Of a stretch of DNA of 10,929 nucleotides, positions 1 through 5,877 are shown one piece after another. Within the stretch, counting starts at the first letter, position 1; each line of letters begins with the position of its first letter. Position numbers and translations under genes: made by a program. Origin of the DNA: Candidatus Egerieicola pullicola (GTDB taxonomy: Bacteria; Bacillota; Clostridia; Oscillospirales; Ruminococcaceae). The notes under the pieces were generated by a model, which did not search any database, was not told the DNA's origin, and was given only the letters and a program-made list of their open reading frames with translations. Where the stretch lies: the NCBI GenBank assembly GCA_018712465.1, contig DVGY01000079.1, forward strand, positions 1 through 10,929, given 5' to 3'.

Positions 1-284
1 TTCCTGGTGCTGCGCAACAATATTTGAATTCGAAAGGATATTCGTGCAGCTATAATAGTTTTTCGACTTATTCAAATTTTATTTATTGGATTGGAGAAAA
101 TCGTCCTTGTATTTTTGCATACACCATTGGTGGCTCGGGACATGCTGTTTTTGTATTAGGTTATGTGAAAACAGTGAATTATAATTATTTACAAGTTATG
201 GATGGATGGAATTCGTATTCTCGCTATCTTAATTTTAGTGGTTATAACTATACGGCAAAATACGGATATTCTTTTCAAGCTTAA
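1..284 (+). CDS. C-terminal fragment of a probable papain-like (C39-like) cysteine peptidase, 5' end outside window
   Basis: The frame is open from base 3 to a TAA at 282-284, so this is the last ~93 codons of a gene that begins off the left edge; the in-frame TTG at 24 is not needed as a start. Two elements suggest the C-terminal half of a clan-CA cysteine peptidase fold: a glycine-rich segment ending in GHAVFVLGY, whose His is at 141-143, and about 20 residues later MDGWNS, whose Asp/Asn could complete a His-Asn/Asp pair. The catalytic Cys would lie upstream and cannot be seen. The rest is rich in Tyr, Asn and Ser, as in secreted proteins. Base composition is much more AT-rich than the following genes (about 32% GC by hand count over 61-240), which hints at transfer. 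No terminator separates it from the next gene, 40 bases downstream. The family call is moderate; it could be a non-catalytic relative. Confidence 0.55.
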   Translation, partial: PGAAQQYLNSKGYSCSYNSFSTYSNFIYWIGENRPCIFAYTIGGSGHAVFVLGYVKTVNYNYLQVMDGWNSYSRYLNFSGYNYTAKYGYSFQA

Positions 285-324
285 CAATAAATCATTTTAC
301 GGAATATAGTAAGGGGGAATTGAA

Positions 325-897
325 ATGACATTGTCCCAAAAAACTAAGCGCATTCTACTCATTTCCATCCCCGCCGCCTTGGTGGCAGCTGTCATTGTTC
401 TGGGCGTGTTGCTGTGGCAGCCTTGGGCTCCTTCCCGGGACCGGCAGAAAATTGACCAGCTTTCGACTTATGAGGGGCTGTTGGATTCTCCCATTACGGA
501 AATCACCCTGTACAGCCCGGCCAGCCATCCCTATTACCGGGTCACCTTTTCAGACGAAGACCTCCTTCAAACCTGGACGGCCTATTTAGGCGGGCTGGAA
601 GTACAGGCAGAGAAGTCTTATTCTGCGGCGGACCAGGAACAGATTCTGGGTACGCCTGAGCCCAGTGCCACGATTACCACCGAAACCGGGAAATATACAC
701 TGTATTTTTGCCTGGGTGAACATTACATTGATCGCAGCAACGGCGAAGAAACCTTGGAATACCGGGAGTGGGAGGATGGAAATTACCGCCTGCAATATGA
801 CGGCTGGTACTACTCCCTTTCCGCCCCGAGAGATCTTCCCTTGGAAGAAACCTACCGCCTGGCGGCCCAGCGCTACGGGGAAATCGGCCCGGGATAA
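325..897 (+). CDS. Small membrane-anchored extracytoplasmic protein, paralogue A (unknown function)
   Basis: A 190-residue protein of unknown function. The ATG at 325 is preceded by AAGGGGG at 311-317. A short basic N-terminus (K6, K8, R9) is followed by one hydrophobic helix at about residues 10-31, ending LLW-QPW, so the rest probably faces outside. The outer part is acidic and aromatic and has no cysteine motif or recognised catalytic motif. Three segments recur in the proteins at 5251-5733 and 5755-6213: YEGLLDSPITEITLY (about residues 49-63), VTFSDEDLLQTW, and LPLEETYRLAAQRYG near the C-terminus, plus TETGKYTL in the middle. The central region is longer here than in the two relatives. 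The gene starts 40 bases after the AT-rich peptidase-like gene with no visible promoter or terminator between, so co-transcription is possible. An N-terminal anchor is well supported; function is not. Confidence 0.8.
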   Translation: MTLSQKTKRILLISIPAALVAAVIVLGVLLWQPWAPSRDRQKIDQLSTYEGLLDSPITEITLYSPASHPYYRVTFSDEDLLQTWTAYLGGLEVQAEKSYSAADQEQILGTPEPSATITTETGKYTLYFCLGEHYIDRSNGEETLEYREWEDGNYRLQYDGWYYSLSAPRDLPLEETYRLAAQRYGEIGPG

Positions 898-955
898 GGA
901 AAATCCGTCGGTCTTCACAGCCGCTTAACTTTAAAAATCCATTTCCAATTACGGC

Positions 956-1012
956 TTGCTTTCCGGCAGGCCGTTCTGTTTTGCCGGAAGAAAGTTTTTG
1001 CTTTCCGGTAGG
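956..1012 (+). repeat. Direct-inverted-direct CTTTCCGG repeat cluster upstream of purB
   Basis: Bases 956-970 and 998-1012 are the same 15-mer with one change (TTGCTTTCCGGCAGG versus TTGCTTTCCGGTAGG). Between them, 981-990 carries the inverted form TTGCCGGAAG. The middle copy can pair with the left copy (961-968 with 982-989, 8 bp, 13-base loop) or less well with the right copy (984-989 with 1003-1008). The left pairing is followed by five T at 995-999, so it might act as a weak terminator for the upstream gene. The right copy supplies the -35 box of the purB promoter. Any operator role is inference. Confidence 0.5.
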
Positions 1013-1026
1013 ATTTCTGCTATAAT
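998..1026 (+). promoter_or_regulatory. purB promoter (sigma-A type, extended -10)
   Basis: TTGCTT (998-1003), a 17-bp spacer, then TATAAT (1021-1026) preceded by TGC at 1018-1020. Transcription should begin near 1033, leaving a leader of about 37 bases. This position lies inside the longer in-frame reading from 956, so the gene must start downstream of it. Confidence 0.85.
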
Positions 1027-1069
1027 AAAATCACCTATGGAAATTCAAGCCTTTTTAGGAGGTCAAATT

Positions 1070-2500
1070 ATGTACGAAAACTATGTCAGCCCTTTTTCTA
1101 CCCGGTATGCGTCTAAGGAGATGCAGTACATCTTTTCCGCAGAGAAAAAGTTTACCACCTGGCGCAAGCTCTGGGTGGCTTTGGCCCGTGCGGAGCATAA
1201 GCTGGGCCTGCCGGTGAGCCAGGAACAGGTGGAAGAGCTGGAAGCTCATGTCAATGACATCAACTTTGCCGTGGCGGAAGCCCGGGAAAAGGAAGTGCGT
1301 CACGATGTGATGAGCCACGTCTACGCTTACGGCCAGCAGTGCCCCAAGGCGGCAGGGATCATCCACCTGGGCGCCACCAGCTGCTACGTAGGGGACAACA
1401 CCGACATTATCCTGATGCGGGAAGCCCTCCAGGTGGTACACCGGAAATTGGTCAACGTCATCGACCTGTTGGGCAAGTTTGCTGAAGAGCATAAAGCGCA
1501 GCCCTGCCTGGCGTATACCCACCTTCAGCCCGCCCAGCTCACCACCGTGGGCAAGCGCGCCACCCTGTGGTGCAATGAATTGGTGATGGATCTGGAAGAG
1601 GTAGAATACCGGATCAAGAACCTGAAGCTGCTGGGCAGCAAGGGCACCACCGGCACCCAGGCCAGCTTTATGGAGCTGTTTGAAGGAGACGAAGAAAAGA
1701 TCAAAAAGCTGGAGCAGTATATCTGCCAGGAAATGGGCTTTGACGGAGTGGTGCCGGTGTCCGGCCAGACCTACTCCCGGAAGATCGACTCCCAGGTGGT
1801 CTGCACTCTGGCAGGCGTGGCTCAGAGCTGCTCCAAGTTCAGCAATGACCTGCGGATTCTCCAAAACTTCAAGGAAATGGAAGAACCCTTTGAAGCTCAC
1901 CAGATCGGCTCTTCCGCCATGCCTTATAAGCGCAACCCCATGCGCAGCGAACGGATCACCAGCCTGGCCCGGTACGTGATGTGCGACAGCCTCAACCCTA
2001 TGTTCACCAGCGCCACCCAGTGGTTTGAACGGACTTTGGACGACTCCGCCAACAAGCGGATTTCGGTGGCGGAAGCCTTTTTGGCAGTGGACTCCATCTT
2101 GAACATTATGCTCAACGTCTGCGACGGCTTGGTGGTGTACCCCAAGGTGATCGAACAGCGGGTGCTGAAGGAACTGCCCTTTATGGCCACGGAAAACATC
2201 ATGATGCAGGCAGTGAAGAAGGGCGGCAACCGTCAGGAACTTCACGAAAAGCTGCGGGAGCACTCTATGGCTGCCGCCAAGGTGGTCAAGGAAGAGGGCA
2301 AGGACAACGACCTCATCGACCGGATCTGCGCCGACCCCGCCTTCCAGCTCACCCGGGAAGAGATCGAAGCGGTGCTTACCCCCATCCACTTTGTGGGCCG
2401 GAGCGTCCATCAGGTGGAAGAATTCATCGCCGATTACGTGGATCCCATTCGGAAAGCCAACGCTGACGTGCTGAACGAAAAGGCCCAGTTGAGCGTGTAA
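1070..2500 (+). CDS. purB: Adenylosuccinate lyase
   Basis: A 476-residue cytoplasmic enzyme of the fumarase/aspartase superfamily. It removes fumarate from SAICAR and from adenylosuccinate, serving both purine ring assembly and AMP formation. The ATG at 1070 follows AGGAGG (1057-1062) with a 7-base gap; an in-frame extension back to 956 would cross the promoter. Visible landmarks are RHDVMSH (H78), TSCYVGDNTD, YTHLQPAQ with the expected catalytic His at 151, and the superfamily signature GSSAMPYKRNP at 280-290, which carries the mobile-loop catalytic Ser. The stretch from this signature to the C-terminus, including TQWFERTLDDSAN and GLVVYPKVIE, follows my recollection of human ADSL closely. 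This places it in the animal-like clade rather than with the B. subtilis enzyme, which has MPHKRNP. The length fits that clade. TAA is followed directly by TAG. It appears monocistronic, with no other purine gene in the window. Confidence 0.97.
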   Translation: MYENYVSPFSTRYASKEMQYIFSAEKKFTTWRKLWVALARAEHKLGLPVSQEQVEELEAHVNDINFAVAEAREKEVRHDVMSHVYAYGQQCPKAAGIIHLGATSCYVGDNTDIILMREALQVVHRKLVNVIDLLGKFAEEHKAQPCLAYTHLQPAQLTTVGKRATLWCNELVMDLEEVEYRIKNLKLLGSKGTTGTQASFMELFEGDEEKIKKLEQYICQEMGFDGVVPVSGQTYSRKIDSQVVCTLAGVAQSCSKFSNDLRILQNFKEMEEPFEAHQIGSSAMPYKRNPMRSERITSLARYVMCDSLNPMFTSATQWFERTLDDSANKRISVAEAFLAVDSILNIMLNVCDGLVVYPKVIEQRVLKELPFMATENIMMQAVKKGGNRQELHEKLREHSMAAAKVVKEEGKDNDLIDRICADPAFQLTREEIEAVLTPIHFVGRSVHQVEEFIADYVDPIRKANADVLNEKAQLSV

Positions 2501-2518
2501 TAGCATGGCGGCTTTTTG

Positions 2519-2533
2519 GCAATTTCACAAAAT
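2519..2533 (+). promoter_or_regulatory. 15-bp word shared with the 5136-5157 dyad, upstream of the secD promoter
   Basis: GCAATTTCACAAAAT here is the exact reverse complement of 5136-5150. It ends 16 bases before the secD -35 box. The right half CACAAAAT (2526-2533) is intact; a matching left half 6 bases upstream (2512-2519) is only partly conserved, so the dyad is imperfect. It could be a regulator site or chance in AT-rich DNA. Confidence 0.4.
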
Positions 2534-2549
2534 CATCAACCTCCTTTCC

Positions 2550-2578
2550 TTGACAAAAAGGGCGGTTTGACCTATAAT
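2550..2578 (+). promoter_or_regulatory. secDF promoter, perfect sigma-A consensus
   Basis: TTGACA (2550-2555), exactly 17 bp, then TATAAT (2573-2578): both hexamers match the consensus completely. Transcription is expected to start near 2585, giving a leader of about 63 bases before secD. A strong constitutive promoter suits an export component, unless the downstream hairpin tempers it. Confidence 0.92.
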
Positions 2579-2630
2579 TTCAAACAGATTGTGCCGCCTT
2601 GGTGAAATTCAGGGCGGCACGGGTTTGAAA
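2578..2630 (+). promoter_or_regulatory. Two-tier inverted repeat in the secD leader
   Basis: The inner stem pairs 2591-2602 with 2609-2620: eight Watson-Crick pairs (GTGCCGCC/GGCGGCAC), then four more including two G-T pairs, around a 6-base loop. The outer arms TTTCAAAC (2578-2585) and GTTTGAAA (2623-2630) match perfectly. The left outer arm lies at or before the expected transcript start, so only the inner hairpin is sure to be in the mRNA, very close to its 5' end. No T-run follows, so it is not a terminator. It could stabilise the mRNA, be a protein-binding site, or be a DNA operator. Confidence 0.6.
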
Positions 2631-2647
2631 ACATTGGAGGAATCACA

Positions 2648-4048
2648 ATGAAGAAGACAGGGAAACCTGTGTTTTTCATAGTAGCCATTATCACCATTGT
2701 GTTCACGGTTTTGAGCATCACTGGGATTTCCAGCTACTATGGAGACATTCAATCGGTGTACATCAAAGGCGGGGATCAGATCCGCTGGGGCATCGACATC
2801 CGGGGCGGGGTGGAGGTCACCTTTGTGCCCCAGGGAGATGCGGATCCTACCAACGAAGAACTGGACGGCGCCGCCGAAGTGATGCGTCAGCGCCTGGTGG
2901 CGCAGGGCATCAACGACTATTCGGTGTACAGCGACTACAACAGCGACCGTATCGTGGTCCAGTTCCCCTGGGCGGAGGATGAAGAAAACTTCGACCCGGA
3001 AAGCGCCATTGCGGAATTGGGCACCACCGCACAACTGCGGTTCATCGAAGGCACCGAAACCGACAGCGAAGGCAACCCCACCGGGGAAGTGATCCTGGAC
3101 GGTTCTATGGTGGAAAACGCCCGGGCGGCTTATGTGGCTACCGACAAACAAGGTGGCAATTATCAGTGGGTAGTGGAACTGACCTTGAATGACGAAGGCG
3201 CAGCTGCCTTTTCCACTGCCACCAGCGAACTGGTGTCCAGCAACGGTCAGATCGCCATCTGGATGGACGATCAGATGATCAGCGCTCCCGCCGTAAACCA
3301 GGCCATTACCGACGGTGAGGCCATGATTACCGGTAACTTTGACAGCGAGTCTGCCACCACTCTGGCCAACCAGATCAACGGCGGCGCGCTGCCCTTCAGC
3401 CTGGAAACCGCTTCTTACTCCACCATCGACCCCACCATGGGAGAAGGCGCCCGTGACGCCATGATTTTGGCGGCGGTGATTGCCTTTGTGCTGATCTGCA
3501 TCTTCATGCTGGTGGTGTACCGGCTCCCCGGTGTGGTGGCCATTATCGCCCTGATGGGCCAGGTGGCTTTGATGATCGCCGCTTTGACCGGTTTCTTCCC
3601 TGGCATCAGCTCTTCCACTTTGACCCTGCCGGGTATCGCCGGTATGATCCTCTCCATCGGCATGGGTGTGGACGCCAACATCATCACCGCCGAGCGGATC
3701 CGGGAAGAGATCAACGCCGGCAAGAGCATCGACGGCGCCATTCACCTGGGTTACCATCGAGCCTTCTCCGCCATTTTGGACGGCAACATTACCACTCTGA
3801 TTGTGGCCATTATCCTGATGGGCACCTTCGGCGCCCCGGGCAGCTTCTTCAACACCATCATGCAGCCCATCCTGTTTATGTTCCCCGCCTCCACCGAAGG
3901 CACCATCTATTCCTTCGGCTTCACCTTGATGGTGGGCATTGTGGGCAACTTCGTGTTCGGTGTCTTTGCTTCCCGGTTGATGACCCAGTCCCTGTCCCGG
4001 TTCAAATGCTTCCGGAAGCCGAAATTCTATGGAGGTGAACGGGCATGA
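2648..4048 (+). CDS. secD: Protein translocase subunit SecD
   Basis: A 466-residue RND-superfamily membrane protein that, with SecF, uses the proton-motive force to help pull preproteins out of the SecYEG channel. GGAGG (2636-2640) lies 7 bases before the ATG. Transmembrane segment 1 is at about residues 8-28. The extracytoplasmic P1 domain spans about 30-265 and opens with the SecD motif GIDIRGG (48-54). Five more membrane segments follow from about 270 to 450. Other family motifs are NQINGGALPFSL before segment 2, GMGVDANIITAERIREE (338-354) with the conserved Asp342 of the proton path, and DGNITTLI (378-385). The P1 loop is compact, as in other short Gram-positive SecD proteins. Its stop overlaps the secF start as ATGA (4045-4048), pointing to translational coupling. 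Confidence 0.97.
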   Translation: MKKTGKPVFFIVAIITIVFTVLSITGISSYYGDIQSVYIKGGDQIRWGIDIRGGVEVTFVPQGDADPTNEELDGAAEVMRQRLVAQGINDYSVYSDYNSDRIVVQFPWAEDEENFDPESAIAELGTTAQLRFIEGTETDSEGNPTGEVILDGSMVENARAAYVATDKQGGNYQWVVELTLNDEGAAAFSTATSELVSSNGQIAIWMDDQMISAPAVNQAITDGEAMITGNFDSESATTLANQINGGALPFSLETASYSTIDPTMGEGARDAMILAAVIAFVLICIFMLVVYRLPGVVAIIALMGQVALMIAALTGFFPGISSSTLTLPGIAGMILSIGMGVDANIITAERIREEINAGKSIDGAIHLGYHRAFSAILDGNITTLIVAIILMGTFGAPGSFFNTIMQPILFMFPASTEGTIYSFGFTLMVGIVGNFVFGVFASRLMTQSLSRFKCFRKPKFYGGERA

Positions 4049-5022
4049 AACTGCTGCATCGAGATTTTCACATCGACTTTATGGGGAAGAAGAACATCTT
4101 CTTCATCATTTCCGCCGCTTGCCTGGTGGTCATCGCCCTGTGGGGCGTGATCTTTGGGGTGGATTTGGATATCAGCTTTAAAGGCGGTACCATCTTCACC
4201 TACACCTATACCGACGCCAACGCTGACCTGGACGAAGGGGCTTTGGCCGCCGCTGCCCAGAGCGTGCTGGGTGAGGAAGTGGAGGTGGAGCCCAAGCAGG
4301 ACCTGGCCAACAACACGCCCAGCCTGGACATCTCCATGACCAGCGCTGTGACCATGGAGGACAGCTCCATTGAAGAACTCACCGCCGCTCTCCAGCAGGC
4401 CGCCCCTGATTTGGGGTTGGAATACTCCACCATCACCTCCGTCAACCCTTCCATCGGGATGGACTTCTTTGCCAAGTGCCTGGTGGCGGTAGGTGTGGGT
4501 ATCATTATCATGATTATCTACCTGGGCATTCGTTTCCGGCTGATTAACGGCTGGAAAGCCGCCATCACGGCGGTGCTTGCCCTGGTTCACGACATGATCT
4601 TTGTGTACGGTACCTTTGTCATCTGCGGGTTCCCCCTGGACAGCAATTTTATTGCCGTGATGCTTACCATTTTGGGTTACTCCGCCAACAACACCGTTAT
4701 TATCTACGACCGGATCCGGGAGAACACCAAGCTGTTCGGCAAAAAGACCAGCCGCAGCCAGATCGTCAACGATTCCATCAACCAGACCTTGTCCCGTTCC
4801 ATTGGCACCAGCTTCTGCACCCTGCTGGCCATGGTGGTGGTCTGCGTGGTGGCCGGCATCTTTGGGGTGATGGACATCTTCACCTTTGCCCTGCCCATGA
4901 TCGTGGGTCTGTTGGCCGGTACCTACTCCTCCATCTGCATCGCCAGCGAACTGTGGGTGGTGTGGCAGGATCATTCCGACAAGAAAAAGAAAGCCAAGGG
5001 CCGGGTCAAAGCCCGGGCGTAA
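4045..5022 (+). CDS. secF: Protein translocase subunit SecF
   Basis: A 325-residue partner of SecD in the same membrane complex. The ATG at 4045 overlaps the secD stop, with a ribosome-binding site GGAGGTG at 4031-4037 inside secD. Segment 1 spans about residues 12-35, followed by the SecF motif DISFKGGT (42-49), a short periplasmic-type loop, then five membrane segments from about 145 to 310. GYSANNTVIIYDRIREN (211-227) is the signature of the fourth segment. Most SecF proteins have Asn-Asp-Thr there, but this one has Asn-Asn-Thr (N215-N216), losing an acidic residue implicated in proton transport. The partner Arg251 in NQTLSRS is kept. The C-terminus is a short lysine/arginine-rich cytoplasmic tail. 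It is the last gene of the operon; a terminator begins 30 bases after the stop. Confidence 0.97.
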   Translation: MKLLHRDFHIDFMGKKNIFFIISAACLVVIALWGVIFGVDLDISFKGGTIFTYTYTDANADLDEGALAAAAQSVLGEEVEVEPKQDLANNTPSLDISMTSAVTMEDSSIEELTAALQQAAPDLGLEYSTITSVNPSIGMDFFAKCLVAVGVGIIIMIIYLGIRFRLINGWKAAITAVLALVHDMIFVYGTFVICGFPLDSNFIAVMLTILGYSANNTVIIYDRIRENTKLFGKKTSRSQIVNDSINQTLSRSIGTSFCTLLAMVVVCVVAGIFGVMDIFTFALPMIVGLLAGTYSSICIASELWVVWQDHSDKKKKAKGRVKARA

Positions 5023-5052
5023 TCCCAACGGTTCAAAACTGCAATCCTTTTT

Positions 5053-5084
5053 CTCCTCAGCCAGTGATGGCTGGGGAGTTTTTT
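5053..5084 (+). terminator. Rho-independent terminator of secDF
   Basis: An 11-bp stem (5053-5063 with 5068-5078, one G-T pair) closes a GTGA loop and is followed at once by six T (5079-5084). This is a textbook intrinsic terminator. Confidence 0.95.
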
Positions 5085-5135
5085 ATTGTGAGGCAGTGCT
5101 TTTTGAAAATAGGATGGGAAGAAAAAATATAGTTG

Positions 5136-5157
5136 ATTTTGTGAAATTGCACAAAAT
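5136..5157 (+). promoter_or_regulatory. Perfect 8-6-8 dyad (operator-like) upstream of the paralogue B-C promoter
   Basis: ATTTTGTG (5136-5143), six bases, then its exact inverted copy CACAAAAT (5150-5157). The dyad ends 18 bases before the -35 box, a position suited to an activator or an upstream-bound repressor. It resembles Crp/Fnr-type TGTG/CACA half-sites, but the centre is 2 bases shorter than the Crp spacing, so I do not assign a regulator. Its left 15 bases recur inverted at 2519-2533. Confidence 0.5.
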
Positions 5158-5175
5158 TTATGGGAACAATTCTAT

Positions 5176-5204
5176 TTTACAAAAACGTCAAATTATGGTA
5201 AAAT
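5176..5204 (+). promoter_or_regulatory. Promoter for the paralogue B-C pair (extended -10)
   Basis: TTTACA (5176-5181), a 17-bp spacer, then TAAAAT (5199-5204) preceded by TGG at 5196-5198. The expected start near 5211 leaves a leader of about 40 bases to the ATG at 5251. It also excludes the in-frame TTG at 5209 as a start codon. Confidence 0.8.
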
Positions 5205-5250
5205 AAAGTTGGAAAATAGTGGTCGATTGACCTGGAAAGGACGTGATCCC

Positions 5251-5733
5251 ATGACCAAGGCAAAAACCAAAACGAAAAAAATCATTCTCCTTGTGGTTGC
5301 CATTTTGCTGGCGCTGTTGATCCTCTTGGGGTGTGTAATCTTGTGGGTTCCCGGCTTTTGGCATCCCATTGACTTTTTCCCCCAATATCAGGGGATTTTG
5401 GATTCTCCTATCACCAAGATGGTGCTGCGTGATGGGGGCTATTGGGTTACGGTAACGGATGAAGACATTATCGACCGGTGGGAAGAAAGCTTGCAGCAGC
5501 TTCAGCTGCAAAAAATCCAGACAGACTTGAACTATTTTATCCCCTTTCGACATGGTTGTGACAGCGAAGTGGTGGTGCAGACCGAAGAGGAGACCTATTC
5601 CATTCATTTCTTTGATTCGCAACAAATCTCTATGGGCCCCTTCTACTTTACGCCCAACGATTGGAACTATTTTCCCTTTGAAGAAACTTACGATCTTGCG
5701 GTAGAGCGCCATGGATTGGATGATCCCGGATAA
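5251..5733 (+). CDS. Small membrane-anchored extracytoplasmic protein, paralogue B (unknown function)
   Basis: A 160-residue protein of unknown function. AAAGGA (5236-5241) precedes the ATG at 5251 by 9 bases. Six lysines in the first ten residues lead into one hydrophobic helix (about residues 11-33), predicting an N-inside anchor with residues 35-160 outside. LLGC at 25-28 formally fits a lipobox, but hydrophobic residues continue past the Cys and paralogue A has Val there, so a plain membrane anchor is preferred. Shared family segments are YQGILDSPITKMVL, VTVTDEDIIDRWEESLQQLQLQK and FPFEETYDLAVERHG. The outer domain is acidic, with many Trp/Tyr/Phe. It is the first gene of a bicistron with paralogue C, 21 bases downstream, and is separated from secF by a terminator and its own promoter. 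Its ending, DDPG, resembles the GPG ending of paralogue A. Confidence 0.85.
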   Translation: MTKAKTKTKKIILLVVAILLALLILLGCVILWVPGFWHPIDFFPQYQGILDSPITKMVLRDGGYWVTVTDEDIIDRWEESLQQLQLQKIQTDLNYFIPFRHGCDSEVVVQTEEETYSIHFFDSQQISMGPFYFTPNDWNYFPFEETYDLAVERHGLDDPG

Positions 5734-5877
5734 TTCAGAAAGGAAGTGACTCTTATGACCAAAGCAAAAACCAAAACGAAAAAAATTATCCTCCTTGTGG
5801 TTGCCACTCTGCTGGTGCTGCTGATCCTCTTGGGGTGCGTGATCCTGTGGGTTCCTGGCTTTTGGCATCCCATTGAC
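5251..5877 (+). repeat. Tandem duplication: 5' parts of paralogues B and C
   Basis: Bases 5251-5373 and 5755-5877 differ at 11 of 123 positions by my count, and only two of the 41 encoded residues change (I18T, A21V). After this point the genes diverge strongly, then converge again at QYxGxLDSPIT, LQLQK and the C-terminal FPFEET motif. This is the trace of a gene duplication in which the anchor-coding part stayed similar. Confidence 0.85.

Noticed and set aside
956..1069. In-frame N-terminal extension of purB to 956
   Set aside because: It would cross the strong promoter at 998-1026. The ATG at 1070 has an ideal AGGAGG, and the normal protein begins there.
1055..2506. Long minus-strand open frame opposite purB
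   Set aside because: It is a shadow of GC-rich codon use: rich in His/Gly/Val with no recognisable domain. The plus-strand gene is certain.
2478..2517. Terminator for purB (AAAAGGCC versus GGCTTTTT)
   Set aside because: The stem is short, bulged and has a long loop; not convincing.
2602..2628. Possible leader peptide before secD (GTG start, eight codons)
   Set aside because: It has no ribosome-binding site and lies inside the hairpin; no arrest-peptide features are visible.
2609..5028. Long minus-strand open frames opposite secD and secF
   Set aside because: The His/Gly/Asp-rich composition is typical of the complement of biased codons; no promoter or ribosome-binding site supports them.
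5136..5157. Assignment of the dyad as a Crp site
   Set aside because: TGTG and CACA are 6 bases apart instead of the 8 of the Crp consensus; kept only as an unnamed dyad.
5209..5250. TTG start for paralogue B
   Set aside because: It lies at or before the expected transcript start and has no ribosome-binding site; paralogue C aligns with a start at 5251.
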